In this document: in pieces, positions 1 to 8,876 of the stretch
Numbering within the stretch: the stretch's first letter is position 1
How the letters are laid out: every line of letters begins with the position of its first letter
Assembly (NCBI GenBank): GCA_964397305.1
Contig: CAYNIP010000001.1
Location: forward strand, 211,030 to 275,029
Direction of reading: 5' to 3'
DNA from: JAAUTY01 sp964397305
Lineage (GTDB): Bacteria; Cyanobacteriota; Cyanobacteriia; Cyanobacteriales; Spirulinaceae
Length of the DNA: 64,000 bases
Translations under genes and position numbers: made by a program
The notes under the pieces: model-generated
What the model saw: the letters and a program-made list of their open reading frames with translations, nothing else
Databases searched by the model: none
Told to the model about the DNA's origin: nothing

Positions 1-1
1 G

Positions 2-355
2 GGGGCTGATCTGCGCTGCCTCGTGGTCGGCGGCAAGGTGATCGCCGCCATGAAGCGGCAGGGAGCACCGGGGGAGTTTCGCTCCAATCTCCATCGAGGC
101 GGCCAGGCCAGCGCCATCAAGCTCACGCCCGAAGAACGTAGTACGGCCGTGCGGTCGGCTAAGGCCACGGGCCTGCGGGTGGCTGGGGTCGATTTGCTCC
201 GCTCCAACCACGGTCCCGTGGTGATGGAGGTCAACTCTTCCCCCGGCCTAGAGGGCATTGAAAAGGCCTCGGGGATCGATGTCGCGGGCAAGATCGTTGA
301 GTTTGTGGTTAAGAATGCGGAGTCCGGGAAGGGGCGCGATCGCATTCAATACTAG
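2..355 (+). CDS. rimK: RimK-family ATP-grasp ligase, C-terminal part (5' end outside window)
   Basis: The reading frame is open from the first bases to a TAG at 353-355 and gives 117 residues of an ATP-grasp ligase of the RimK type (family about 300 aa). RimK adds glutamate residues to the C-terminus of ribosomal protein S6 in E. coli; related enzymes make other glutamyl or poly-glutamate products. Visible conserved blocks are GKVIAAMKRQ, the glycine/arginine segment EFRSNLHRGG, GVDLLRSNHGPVVMEVNSSP, which holds the C-terminal metal-binding Glu and Asn of ATP-grasp enzymes, and PGLEGIEKASGIDVAGKIVE. The N-terminal half and start codon lie upstream. The substrate cannot be deduced from this fragment; S6 is the textbook one. 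Confidence 0.9.
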   Translation, partial: GADLRCLVVGGKVIAAMKRQGAPGEFRSNLHRGGQASAIKLTPEERSTAVRSAKATGLRVAGVDLLRSNHGPVVMEVNSSPGLEGIEKASGIDVAGKIVEFVVKNAESGKGRDRIQY

Positions 356-381
356 AGCCTAGCGTCAGCCAATGCCAGAAC

Positions 382-552
382 CGGGTGGACGAAAAAAAGT
401 GCGGCTCCCCTGAATTTTGAGCGATGGTTCCAGGGGCGGAGAGTAGCCCTCTGCGAGAAGTTGCTGTGCGTCTACATCCCCCGGCCCCTTCTCCCAAGCT
501 GGGAGAAGAGAAACTAGAAGCCCCTCTCCCAAGTTGGGAGGGCCGGGTGGTT
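382..552 (+). repeat. Dispersed repeat family R1, short copy A
   Basis: Non-coding copy of a repeat also found at 20519-20793 (opposite strand) and 28318-28568. It opens with GGTGGACGAAAAAAAG, then GGCTCCCCTGAATTTTGAGC and GATGGTTCCAGG, and ends in two short palindromes of the CTTCTCCCAAGCTGGGAGAAG type. This copy stops after the second palindrome and lacks the right-hand segment shared by the other two. No ORF in it resembles a protein. Confidence 0.8.
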
Positions 553-903
553 TCATTTAGCCAGAGAAAAACCCTGGGTTAAGATAGTCCAGATCAGATC
601 CACCTGATTGGCTAAACGCCTCAGTCCTTCGGGAACCGTTCGACAGCCCAACGGCCGCACCAAGTCGAGCAGCCAACAATTCAAAATTGCCCAATTGATG
701 ATCGGCGCGTTGCCCACCGCCTGAACGGTCAGAGCCTATCTCGAGGCTTCCCCCGCTACCCTCAAGGGCAGTGCTGGTCTCAGCGTTTCTTCGTGCTCAC
801 TCCAGTGGGGCTCGCGGGAAGCTGACGGGGGCAAGGGCTGTCACTGAAGTGCTGACCCTAGGGCTGCCCATCGGGAGGGTTCCCCAGGCCCTAGGCGTCC
901 CCC
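553..903. other. Gap between repeat A and the antiporter gene
   Basis: No supported gene, RNA or terminator seen. Read on the minus strand, 548-720 gives an open stretch of roughly 55 codons (containing NAPIINWAILNCWLLDL) without a credible start or ribosome-binding site and resembling no family I recognise. It could be a decayed gene but may be chance. Confidence 0.4.
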
Positions 904-2529
904 TCAACCGGACTCCTCCGCCTCGCTCCGGGTCCATTGGCGACGTGCTTCCTTGTCCATGGCCTGGGCCAAGACCCCTTGCAGTAGCGGTGAGAGATTC
1001 TGATCCAGCCGACCGGCACGAATGTATTCTGCATAGGTATCGGCTTCGATGTCTAGCAGTTGTTCCCGGAGCTGCTCAAGATCCAAGGTTCGTAGGGCCG
1101 GATTCTGGCGTTGTAGGTCCGTCAAGGTGGTCTCGATCCCGTCCAGCTCCTGCTGTACGAGCCATTGCTGATAGCGATAAAACTCTGGATCAAACTCGGG
1201 GGAAGGTTCCATCGTATGTAGGTATTTGAGCACCCGGTTGAGGGCTTCGCGGCGGGCCAGCGTTTCGGCATAGTCTTGGCGCTGGGGCTGGTCGCCGATG
1301 AGGTCGAGTTTTTCCAAAACGAATTGGGTCGTGAGGCCCTGGACTAGCAGCGTGAACAACACGACCCCAAACACGGCATCGATGATTTCTTGGCGGCCGC
1401 TGAGGGCCTCGGGCACACTTAGGGACAGGGCGATCGCCACGCCCCCCCGCAGGCCCCCCCACCAGAGCAGGGTCAATTCCCGCCAGTTCAGGTCTTGATC
1501 CCCCAGCCAGTTGCTGAGCCTGCCGAGTCCAAAGATGACGAGCCCTCGCGTGATCAAGACAGCGGCGATCGCCGTGCTGATCAGGCTGAAATTCCCCCCC
1601 AGGCTGGCGAAGTTGATCTGGTCGCCGATCAGCAAAAACACGATGGAATTGACAAAAAAAGCCAGGAACTCCCAAAACTCAGTGACAATCAGGCGCGTGC
1701 GCGGGTTCATGCCAATGCGGGAGCCAAAGTTCCCCAGCACCAGGCCCACCGTCACCACCCCGATCACCCCTGAGCCTCCCAACTCTTCGACCACGAGGTA
1801 GGTTCCATAGGCCGAGACTAGCGTGAGGGACTGCTCCACTAGGGGGTAGTCAAAGCGCTGGGTGAGGTAAGAAATGCCAAAGCCGATCAAGCAGCCCACC
1901 CCGACCCCGAGCCCCACAAAGGTCGCAAAGCGGGCCACGGTGGTGGGCAACGAAAACTCCTCGAGGCCCAGGGGTAGGCCGACCAAGAGCACAAAGGCTA
2001 CTACTGCCACGCCGTCGTTGAACAGGCTCTCGCCTTCCATCACGACGGTCAGGCGCTTGCTGGCCCCCAGCTCACGGAACAGGGCGACGACCGAGACCGG
2101 ATCGGTTGCTGACAGGCTCGCGCCCAGCAGCAGAGCCAGGGGAAGGGCCAGGTCCCCCACCTGACTGACGGGTAGAGCGATCCCCAGGACCGAAATCACG
2201 ACCCCGATGGTGGCAAACAGGCTAACGGGGAGCCAATTGTCCCGCAAGCTCCGCCAGCGCAGATTCCAGGCCGCTTCAAAGAGCAGGGGCGGCAGAAAAA
2301 TTTCGAGAATGAGGGCCGGCGAGAGGTTCACCAAGCGCACATTGACAAAGGCGAGGCCAAGGCCGACGATCACCAGCAAGAGGGTGTAGGGGATGCGCCG
2401 CAGCCAGCTCACGAGGCGCGAGAGGGTGGCGACGCCCAGGGAAACTGAGAGAACGATGAGGAACTGCTCCAGGTTCTGCTGAATCGCGGCTTCAGCGACC
2501 TCGGGAGCGGCGATCGCGATGAAACTCAT
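904..2529 (-). CDS. CPA1-family Na+(cation)/H+ antiporter
   Basis: A 541-aa polytopic membrane protein of the monovalent cation:proton antiporter-1 (NhaP/NhaS) family, expected to exchange Na+ or K+ for protons in ion and pH homeostasis. About twelve hydrophobic segments fill residues 20-420. Family signatures are FLPPLLFEA at 78-86, ATDPVSVVAL at 141-150 and GESLFNDGVAVVAF at 166-179, whose Asn171-Asp172 pair corresponds to the ion-binding site of CPA1 exchangers. A hydrophilic tail of about 115 residues, rich in Glu, Gln and Arg, follows the membrane domain and is probably cytoplasmic and regulatory, as in cyanobacterial NhaP proteins. The start ATG at 2527-2529 has no strong Shine-Dalgarno. 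The gene stands alone and is divergent from the cyclase fusion. Ion specificity cannot be read from sequence. Confidence 0.92.
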   Translation of the reverse strand: MSFIAIAAPEVAEAAIQQNLEQFLIVLSVSLGVATLSRLVSWLRRIPYTLLLVIVGLGLAFVNVRLVNLSPALILEIFLPPLLFEAAWNLRWRSLRDNWLPVSLFATIGVVISVLGIALPVSQVGDLALPLALLLGASLSATDPVSVVALFRELGASKRLTVVMEGESLFNDGVAVVAFVLLVGLPLGLEEFSLPTTVARFATFVGLGVGVGCLIGFGISYLTQRFDYPLVEQSLTLVSAYGTYLVVEELGGSGVIGVVTVGLVLGNFGSRIGMNPRTRLIVTEFWEFLAFFVNSIVFLLIGDQINFASLGGNFSLISTAIAAVLITRGLVIFGLGRLSNWLGDQDLNWRELTLLWWGGLRGGVAIALSLSVPEALSGRQEIIDAVFGVVLFTLLVQGLTTQFVLEKLDLIGDQPQRQDYAETLARREALNRVLKYLHTMEPSPEFDPEFYRYQQWLVQQELDGIETTLTDLQRQNPALRTLDLEQLREQLLDIEADTYAEYIRAGRLDQNLSPLLQGVLAQAMDKEARRQWTRSEAEESG

Positions 2530-2769
2530 GCTTAAAGCTCTCAGGGTGACAACAGTTTAAGGGTGGCGGGGGAAGCGGGCCGGGAGCCCCACAGCGGCTT
2601 CCCAGCGGCGGCGGCCTTAATAGTACACCGATGACTCGCCAGCCAGCCGCTCCGGTCGCGGTGATCTTGGCAACGGCCCCACCAGCCTCTGTCATTACGG
2701 CGAGGAAATGTCAAGATTGTGGGTGAGTCGCGGCAGCTAGGATCAGGACGGCCAGGGGGAAGGAAATCC

Positions 2770-4851
2770 ATGCCAAAGCAGACGACGCTAACGACGGAGA
2801 CCGTGATCGCCGCCATTGTCTTTACCGATGTCGAAGCTTTCACCCCCAAGATGGCCGCCGATGAACGCCACACCCTGGTGCTGCTCGAGCGGGACTTTCA
2901 GCTCATGCGCGCCCTCTGCGCCAAGAGCGGTGGGCGCGTCCTCAAGACCCTCGGGGATGGGCTGCTCCTCTACTTCCGCCGTGCTGAGCAGGCCGTGCTC
3001 TGGGCGATCGCCTGCCAAAAGGCCCTCGCCCGGGCGGCGGCCCAGGACCCAGCCCAGAACAGCCTCAGTCACCGGATCGGGATTCACTTTGGTGAAGTCT
3101 TCTTCAACGGCCGCGATGTCATGGGGGCCGGGGTCAATCTGGCGGCCCGCCTGCAAACCCTGGCGGCTCCTGGCGGTATTTGCCTCTCCCAGGCTGCCTA
3201 CGAGGCGGTGCGACAGCGGCTGGCCCTGACCGTGACTCATCTGGCTTCCCGCTCCCTCAAAGGCTTAGGGGAACCGATCACCGCCTACGCGATCGCCCCG
3301 CCCGCTCAGGCCGCCAGGCCGCCGGGGGTTTTCATCGCCTATCGGGCTACAGAGCCGGATTACAGCCTGGCCCAGCAGTTCTACCGCGCCCTAGAGCAGG
3401 CCGGCTACCGCGCTTTCCTGGCCGGCGAAAATCTGCGCCTAGGGCAGGACTGGGTGCAGCGGATTGAGCAGGAGTTGCAATGCTGCGACTACCTGCTGGT
3501 GCTGCTCTCGGAGCTGGCTCTGCACAGTGAAATGGTGGCTGAGGAGGTGCAACGGGCGCGGGAACTGAGCCGCCAACACCCGGCTGGGAAGCCGATCCTG
3601 TTGCCGATCCGGGTGGCGCTGCCCCTCGCGGCCCCCCTGGGCTACCCCCTGCAAGACTACCTCGACCGCATTCAGCAGCGCTGTTGGCGATCGCCCGCCG
3701 ATACCGCCCCCCTGATCACCGAAGTGTTGGAGATCCTGGCCACCGGCCGCGAGCCCGAGCCCACCCCCCTGCCAGCCGCCGAGCTGCCGATAACCGCCCC
3801 GTCGATCGCGCGCCCGGCCCCCGCCGCTGCTCCCGAGCTGCCCGAGGGCCAAGTTGAAGTGACCTCCGCCTTTTACCTGGAGCGCCCGCCCCTGGAAGAC
3901 CGGGCTCGGGAAACGATCCTGCAACCCGGAGCCCTGCTCTGCATCAAGGCCCCCCGCCAGATGGGGAAAACCTCGCTCCTCGCCCAAATCCTGCACTACG
4001 CCCGCCGCCAAGGCTATGGCAGCCTCTCCCTCAGCTTCCAACTGGCGGAGCGGCGGCTGCTTGAGGATCTAGACCGTTTCTTGCAGTGGTTCTGCGTCAG
4101 CATCAGCCGCCGCCTGCGCTTGCCCAATCGGCTCGCGGACTATTGGGATGAGATTTTTGGCAGCAAGGATAATTGCACTGCCTATTTTGAGGAGCATTTG
4201 TTAGCTAGCTTGGATCAGCCCTTGGTGCTGGGGTTGGATGAAGTGGACTGCATTTTTCAGTACCCGGAACTGGCGGCTGACTTCCTCGGCCTGCTGCGGG
4301 CCTGGCATGAGGAGGCCAAAAATCGCGCGATTTGGAAAAATCTCCGCCTTGCGATCGTCCATTCCACAGAAGTCTACGTGCCCATGGATGTGAACCAGTC
4401 GCCGTTCAATGTGGGCCTGTCGTTAGAATTGCCGGAGTTTAACCGCGAGCAGGTTGGGGAGTTGGCGCGCCGCCACGGGCTGGCCTGGCAGGAGGAGGTG
4501 GATCAGCTCATGCAGATGGTCGGGGGCCATCCCTACCTGACGCGCTTGGCGCTCTATGCGATCGCCCGCCAGGACTTGACGCTGACCGAGCTGTTGATCC
4601 AGGCCCCCACAGAAGCAGGCCTCTACAGCGACCACCTCCGCCGTCACCTCTGGCAGTTGCGCCAACGGCCGGCCCTAGCGGCCGCCATGCAGGCCGTCGC
4701 TCACAGTGCGACGCCGATTCGCCTCGCGCCGGAACTGTCCTTTAAGCTCCACAGCATGGGCCTGATCGCCCACCAAGGCAAGGCCGTGCAGCCCCGCTGT
4801 GAACTGTACCGGCGCTATTTTAGCGATCGCCTCGAGCCCCCAGGGCCGTAG
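2770..4851 (+). CDS. Class III nucleotide cyclase - TIR - AAA-like ATPase fusion protein
   Basis: A 693-aa cytosolic protein with three domains. Residues 10-175 are a class III adenylate/guanylate cyclase: FTDVEAFT carries the first metal Asp (D20), KTLGDG the second (D63), and GVNLAARLQ the transition-state pair N123/R127, so catalysis looks possible. Residues 186-325 are a TIR domain (GVFIAYRATEPDYS at the start; LVLLSELALHSEMVAEEV includes Glu259, aligned with the catalytic Glu of NAD-cleaving TIRs). After a Pro/Ala linker, residues 360-690 form an AAA-like domain of the kind common in cyanobacteria (AAA_35 type): Walker A APRQMGKTSLL (K400) and Walker B LVLGLDEVDCIF. I chose the ATG at 2770 because GGGGGAAGG lies just upstream; an in-frame start at 2719 has none. 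No partner gene is adjacent. Which activities are live, and the ligand sensed, are unknown. Confidence 0.85.
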   Translation: MPKQTTLTTETVIAAIVFTDVEAFTPKMAADERHTLVLLERDFQLMRALCAKSGGRVLKTLGDGLLLYFRRAEQAVLWAIACQKALARAAAQDPAQNSLSHRIGIHFGEVFFNGRDVMGAGVNLAARLQTLAAPGGICLSQAAYEAVRQRLALTVTHLASRSLKGLGEPITAYAIAPPAQAARPPGVFIAYRATEPDYSLAQQFYRALEQAGYRAFLAGENLRLGQDWVQRIEQELQCCDYLLVLLSELALHSEMVAEEVQRARELSRQHPAGKPILLPIRVALPLAAPLGYPLQDYLDRIQQRCWRSPADTAPLITEVLEILATGREPEPTPLPAAELPITAPSIARPAPAAAPELPEGQVEVTSAFYLERPPLEDRARETILQPGALLCIKAPRQMGKTSLLAQILHYARRQGYGSLSLSFQLAERRLLEDLDRFLQWFCVSISRRLRLPNRLADYWDEIFGSKDNCTAYFEEHLLASLDQPLVLGLDEVDCIFQYPELAADFLGLLRAWHEEAKNRAIWKNLRLAIVHSTEVYVPMDVNQSPFNVGLSLELPEFNREQVGELARRHGLAWQEEVDQLMQMVGGHPYLTRLALYAIARQDLTLTELLIQAPTEAGLYSDHLRRHLWQLRQRPALAAAMQAVAHSATPIRLAPELSFKLHSMGLIAHQGKAVQPRCELYRRYFSDRLEPPGP

Positions 4852-4936
4852 GGCGATCGCCCCTGCCCCTCCTGAGAGCTGCCAAAAGGGTGTGTCACCA
4901 TCCCCAGAACAACCGCGTATTGAAAACACTCGCATC

Positions 4937-5212
4937 ATGACCGGTCAAGCATTTGCAACCCTCCCACTCACCCAACAGTGTGTGGTCATCTGTGACCTTT
5001 CCCAGGCCCCAACAGCCACCTCGCCCACCTGGGAGCTACTGCGGGGCTCCCAAGCGGAGATCGGGCAGCAGCTCGCCGCCCGACTCGAGGCCCTGGGCCT
5101 TGAGCGCTTGGATGACTTTGGCGGTGTCTGTCAAACATTCCTCTGTTGTGGCGATGCCTACCTCGAAACACCGCCCCGCATCCGTCCTAGATCCTGGAAA
5201 ACCATCCAGTAA
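4937..5212 (+). CDS. Small hypothetical ORF, 91 aa
   Basis: A possible small protein starting MTGQAFATLPLTQQCVVICD, 85 bp after the cyclase fusion. No domain, signal peptide or membrane segment is visible. It contains five cysteines, including a CC pair. No clear Shine-Dalgarno precedes the ATG, and the C-terminal PPRIRPRSWKTIQ does not look conserved. Apart from this ORF the 4852-5407 gap holds only an AT-richer stretch (5215-5400) that should contain the promoter of the next gene. It may be a real orphan gene or chance coding. Confidence 0.3.
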   Translation: MTGQAFATLPLTQQCVVICDLSQAPTATSPTWELLRGSQAEIGQQLAARLEALGLERLDDFGGVCQTFLCCGDAYLETPPRIRPRSWKTIQ

Positions 5213-5407
5213 CCCTACACTCAAGGCAAACGATCAAAATTGAGAACATTTGTTCTACGGAGGCCGGCCAATTTCCGGTTATTTGCGAACTTTGGTTAAA
5301 TTTTGGCCGTATTCCCCGTAAAATCCCCAGTCCGTCTAACACTGGAAGGTTATGATCCAGGCAGATTGGACAACCTCCATCTACCCCCCTTTCCGAGGAG
5401 TAAGGAT

Positions 5408-6253
5408 ATGGAAGCACTTGGCTATCTTCATTCGCAGGCCGCTTATGAGGCAGTGGTGGGTCTTGAGTATGACCTGACCGCGTTGCGCTTCAACTGGCGC
5501 ATGGTCCCAAATTCTGCTTGGTTGGGACTGCTGGCGGCGGGTGTGCTCTGTGCAGCCTTGAGCGCCCAAAAGCCGGCCTTCGCCTTGTATGTCAATACCC
5601 CCAGCGGCACTTGCCTCAATGCTCGCTATGGGCCGGGGACTCAGTACGGAGTCTTTACCTGCGTGACGAATGGCGCAGCCCTGGCGTCGCCCAGTGGCAG
5701 AACTTCGGGCAATTGGCTGGAGCTGGAAACCGGGCGCTGGGTCTATGCGCCGTTCACGGGCGATCGCCCCACTCCCCCAGATGTCGGCGGCCGCCTGCCG
5801 GTGCAGGTGAACACTCCCAGCGGCGCTTGCCTCAATGCGCGCTATGGGCCGAGCGTTGAGTCCGGGGTCTACATGTGCGTGACCAATGGCTCGGTGTTGA
5901 AACCGGTCATCGGCACAGATGCGACGGGCAATTGGCTGCAACTCTCGAGCGGCCGCTGGGTCTACGGTTCCTATACGAGCCCCATCGGTACAGGGGGGCG
6001 GCCGCCGGGACCTGCGGCGGCGGAGTTCCCGCTACGGCGCGGGATGCGCGGTGAAGCGGTCGGCGCACTTCAGGGTAAGTTGAACGATCTGGGCTATCCA
6101 GTCGGAGCTAGCGGTGTGGATCGCATCTTTGGACCCGACACTGAAGCGGCTGTGCGTCGCTTCCAGGCGGCGAAGAATCTGACCGTGGATGGGATTGTGG
6201 GCCCGGCAACCTCCCAGGCCATGGGCTTGATCTTGCCGGGGGACGGTGCTTAG
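5408..6253 (+). CDS. SH3-like repeat and peptidoglycan-binding protein, membrane-anchored or secreted
   Basis: A 281-aa exported protein. After a cytoplasmic start (MEALGYLHSQAAYEA, a stretch I associate with cyanobacterial peptidoglycan-binding proteins) comes a hydrophobic signal/anchor at residues 36-58. Two bacterial-SH3-like repeats follow, about 61-115 and 133-188, each with VNTPSG(T/A)CLNARYGP, a second Cys in (T/M)CVTNG, GNWL and a GRWVY end; the paired cysteines suggest one disulfide per repeat. Residues 208-274 are a PG_binding_1 domain (LRRGMRGEAV, LQGKLNDLGY, FGPDTEAAVRRFQ, VDGIVGPATSQAM). The role is probably periplasmic cell-wall binding; no hydrolase domain is present. The start at 5408 follows GAGGAGTAAGGAT; the longer in-frame start at 5303 lacks such a site. 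Confidence 0.85.
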   Translation: MEALGYLHSQAAYEAVVGLEYDLTALRFNWRMVPNSAWLGLLAAGVLCAALSAQKPAFALYVNTPSGTCLNARYGPGTQYGVFTCVTNGAALASPSGRTSGNWLELETGRWVYAPFTGDRPTPPDVGGRLPVQVNTPSGACLNARYGPSVESGVYMCVTNGSVLKPVIGTDATGNWLQLSSGRWVYGSYTSPIGTGGRPPGPAAAEFPLRRGMRGEAVGALQGKLNDLGYPVGASGVDRIFGPDTEAAVRRFQAAKNLTVDGIVGPATSQAMGLILPGDGA

Positions 6254-6424
6254 GGCTTCACGGTGGAGACCGTAAGCGAATCGTGGCGGCCTTCTGACTT
6301 GTGCAGGAGGCCGCTCCTGGTTCGGAGGTTGGATGAACCGGGAAGTGAGCTGCAAGGTTAAGGAATATGAAGTAGGCTTAAGAAGAGATTGAGTGCAGCA
6401 AGCAGCCTGATCATGGTGGAACGG

Positions 6425-7609
6425 ATGTCTGATCGCTATACCGTGTCCTGGCACCAGGCGATCGCTGAAATTGACTCGGCAGCCTGGGATGCGCTTGCCC
6501 AGCCCCTGGCAACCCCGTTTTTGGAGTGGGAGTGGCTGCATAATCTGGAGACTTCGGGCAGCGCGACGGGACGCACGGGCTGGCAGCCCTGTCATTTGAC
6601 GGTGCAGCGCGATCGCCACTTGGTGGCTTGTGCCCCCCTCTACATCAAGGGCCACAGCTACGGCGAATTTGTCTTTGATCACCAGTGGGCTGACCTCTGC
6701 CAACGCCTCGGAGGACGCTACTACCCCAAGCTTTTGGGGATGACCCCCTTCACGCCCGCTGAGGGCTATCGCTTCCTGATCGCGCCCCACGAAGATGAGG
6801 AGGAGGTAACGGCGGTGATGGTGGCGGCCATTGACCATTTTTGTGCCCAAAATCACCTCAGTGGCTGTAACTTCCTGTTCGTAGATCCTCAGTGGCGATC
6901 GCAGATGGAGCGCCACGGGTTTAGCAGTTGGCTCCATCACAGCTACATCTGGAACAATCGCCAGTTCCAAACCTTTGAGGACTATTTGCAGGCCTTTAAT
7001 GCCAACCAGCGGCGCAACATCAAGCGGGAGCGCAAGGCCGTGGAAAAGGCGGGACTACGGATTGAAACTCATGTCGGTGGCGACATTCCCCACAGCCTCT
7101 TTCCGCTGATTTACAACTTCTACAGCAGTACCTGCGACAAGTTTTTTTGGGGCAGCAAGTACCTGACGCGACGGTTTTTTGAGCAGCTCTATCCTAACTA
7201 TGCGGAGCGGGTGGTGTTGGTGGCGGCCTATCATGAGGACTGGGGCGATCGCAAACCCGTCGGTCTCTCCTTTTGCCTGCGGAAAGGGGAGAATCTCTAC
7301 GGCCGCTATTGGGGTTGCCTGGAGGAGTTCGACTGTCTGCATTTTGAGGCTTGCTATTACAGGCCGATCGAGTGGGGCATTGAGCAGGGTATCCAGCGCT
7401 TTGATCCCGGTGCGGGCGGCCGCCACAAGAAGCGGCGCGGCTTCCCCGCCACCCCCAACCACAGCCTGCACCGCTTCTATGATGAGCGGATGAGCAAAAT
7501 TCTGCGCGCTTATATCCAGGAGATCAATGAGATGGAGCAGCAGGAGATCGACGCAATGAACCAAGAATTGCCTTTTGCCAAGCGAGAGATTGAGTTCCAG
7601 TTGGAATAA
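6425..7609 (+). CDS. FemAB-like / GNAT-fold acyltransferase (DUF482-type)
   Basis: A 394-aa soluble protein of the FemAB-like family often annotated as GNAT or peptidogalycan-biosynthesis protein. The N-terminal half carries SAAWDALAQPLATPFLEWEW and HLVACAPLYIKGHSYGEFVF. The middle has SGCNFLFVDPQW and FNANQRRNIKRERKAV, and the C-terminal half has GENLYGRYWGCLEEFDCLHF, IEWGIEQGIQRFDPGAGGRH and KRRGFPATPNHSLHRF, all hallmarks of the family. Relatives transfer an acyl or aminoacyl group, but the substrate of this branch is not established. Possible starts are TTG 6389, ATG 6413 and ATG 6425; I prefer 6425 because GGTGGAACGG precedes it and the family begins near here. It stands alone. Confidence 0.85.
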   Translation: MSDRYTVSWHQAIAEIDSAAWDALAQPLATPFLEWEWLHNLETSGSATGRTGWQPCHLTVQRDRHLVACAPLYIKGHSYGEFVFDHQWADLCQRLGGRYYPKLLGMTPFTPAEGYRFLIAPHEDEEEVTAVMVAAIDHFCAQNHLSGCNFLFVDPQWRSQMERHGFSSWLHHSYIWNNRQFQTFEDYLQAFNANQRRNIKRERKAVEKAGLRIETHVGGDIPHSLFPLIYNFYSSTCDKFFWGSKYLTRRFFEQLYPNYAERVVLVAAYHEDWGDRKPVGLSFCLRKGENLYGRYWGCLEEFDCLHFEACYYRPIEWGIEQGIQRFDPGAGGRHKKRRGFPATPNHSLHRFYDERMSKILRAYIQEINEMEQQEIDAMNQELPFAKREIEFQLE

Positions 7610-7675
7610 CGCGATCGCCCCCAAGTTTTTGGGTCATGGAACTAGATTAAAACTAACGTTGGAGGGTTGAAAACC

Positions 7676-8536
7676 ATGGAGCTGGTAGAATGCACGCCGA
7701 CAAAGCTAGTCTTCCAGCAAACACCCAACTTCTCCTTGCCGATGTTGATCCAATGGCTGCAATTGCTTATCTTTGCACCTCTGCTGGCTATTCCTCTGGC
7801 ATTTATTGGCTTTGTCCTTTTTCCCTTGGGTGACGAGGTGGTTACTTGTGACAAATCAGAGCCGGGGCTAGCAAACTGCCAGTACGAAAAGAGTTATCTG
7901 ATCACTCGAAAAGTTGAATCTCAGGACTATTATGGGATCACGGCTGCCCGCTATCAGCGTGAACAAGAAAGGGATTCTGACGGCGATATTCTGGTTGATC
8001 ACTACGTGACCTTGATGACGCAAAACGGTGAACTACCGGTTCTGCGGGGAGTGGTATACATGAACGGCGTACGAGGGAACCCTAAGCGAGCCCAGGGGTT
8101 TGCCAACGGACTCAATCAGTTTCTGCAATCTGACCAAGCAGCCCTCACCCTAAGTTACCAAGCAAGGCTAACTTTTTTCGACCTCTTCATCCTGCTTCTC
8201 GGTGGTGCTTTTCTGGTGATGGATGCTTTCTTTATCTTTAGCAAAATCAAGGCATCTCAAAGCCGGGTGACGCTAGTTCTCGATCAACAGAACCAGCAGC
8301 TTGAACACCGTGTTCAATTTTGCAAGAAGCTGAAAAGGCAGTCTTTTCCTCTACGGGAGATTGGTGGTGTGTTCGTCGTGCAAGGGGGTTCTTGCTGCAC
8401 CGCAGTCTTAGTGATGCGCTCTGGTGAACGGTATCCCGTGACCCGCTCTTGGGGCTCCTGCGAGAAGGCCAACCAGGTCGCGGCGCAGGTCGGAGAATTT
8501 TTGGGGATCGATGTGACTCAGGAAAAACGAGGGTAG
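7676..8536 (+). CDS. Membrane protein of unknown function, 286 aa
   Basis: I do not recognise the family with certainty. A strongly hydrophobic segment at about residues 25-52 is followed by an exposed region with two cysteines (VTCDKSEPGLANCQ) that could form a disulfide. A second hydrophobic hairpin lies around 168-195, then a basic stretch SKIKASQSRVTLVLDQQNQQ and a soluble C-terminal domain of beta-strand appearance (FPLREIGGVFVVQGGSCCTA) that could be PH-like. GGAGGG at 7661-7666 supports the ATG at 7676 (an in-frame TTG sits at 7667). Base composition is visibly less GC-rich than the neighbours and I see no GCGATCGC in it, which may indicate a different origin. It is followed directly by a tandem repeat block. 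Confidence 0.7.
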   Translation: MELVECTPTKLVFQQTPNFSLPMLIQWLQLLIFAPLLAIPLAFIGFVLFPLGDEVVTCDKSEPGLANCQYEKSYLITRKVESQDYYGITAARYQREQERDSDGDILVDHYVTLMTQNGELPVLRGVVYMNGVRGNPKRAQGFANGLNQFLQSDQAALTLSYQARLTFFDLFILLLGGAFLVMDAFFIFSKIKASQSRVTLVLDQQNQQLEHRVQFCKKLKRQSFPLREIGGVFVVQGGSCCTAVLVMRSGERYPVTRSWGSCEKANQVAAQVGEFLGIDVTQEKRG

Positions 8537-8546
8537 GACTGGGAGT

Positions 8547-8735
8547 GTGGTTGGGCTTTAGCTCTCGGAAGGAGCATTGTCCGGGAGCGTTGTTGGGCTT
8601 TAGCCCTCTGGGGGAGCGCTGAAGCGCAACTACGGGAGTTGTCATGGGTCGTTGTTGGGCTTTAGCCCTCTAGGGGAGCGCTGAAGCACCACAACAGGAG
8701 TTATCCGGGAGCGTGGTTGGACTTTCGAGTCCTCC
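8547..8735 (+). repeat. Degenerate tandem repeat R2, about 62-bp units
   Basis: Units start at 8547, 8589, 8651 and 8713 with GT(G/T)GTTGGGCTTTAGCCC or a variant. The two best units continue GGGGAGCGCTGAAGC. Spacing is 42, 62 and 62 bp. Each full unit contains the palindrome GGGCTTTAGCCC. An isolated inverted copy occurs at 28231-28280. The block fills most of the gap between the membrane protein and the methyltransferase gene and shows no coding potential. Confidence 0.85.
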
Positions 8736-8876
8736 AGGAAGTCCGTCATCCCTAGGTAGGGGCGGCGGCTGGGGTCAAGGATTTCCGCTCAGAGGTCTTC
8801 CGGGTCCGAGGCCTGGATTGCCGGGAGGCCCAGAGACCGCGATGATAGATGAGCGATTCCTACACCATGCTGAACC

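Noticed and set aside
8547..8735. Tandem repeat block as a CRISPR array
   Set aside because: Units are unequal (42/62/62 bp), there is no constant-repeat/variable-spacer pattern and no cas genes are nearby.
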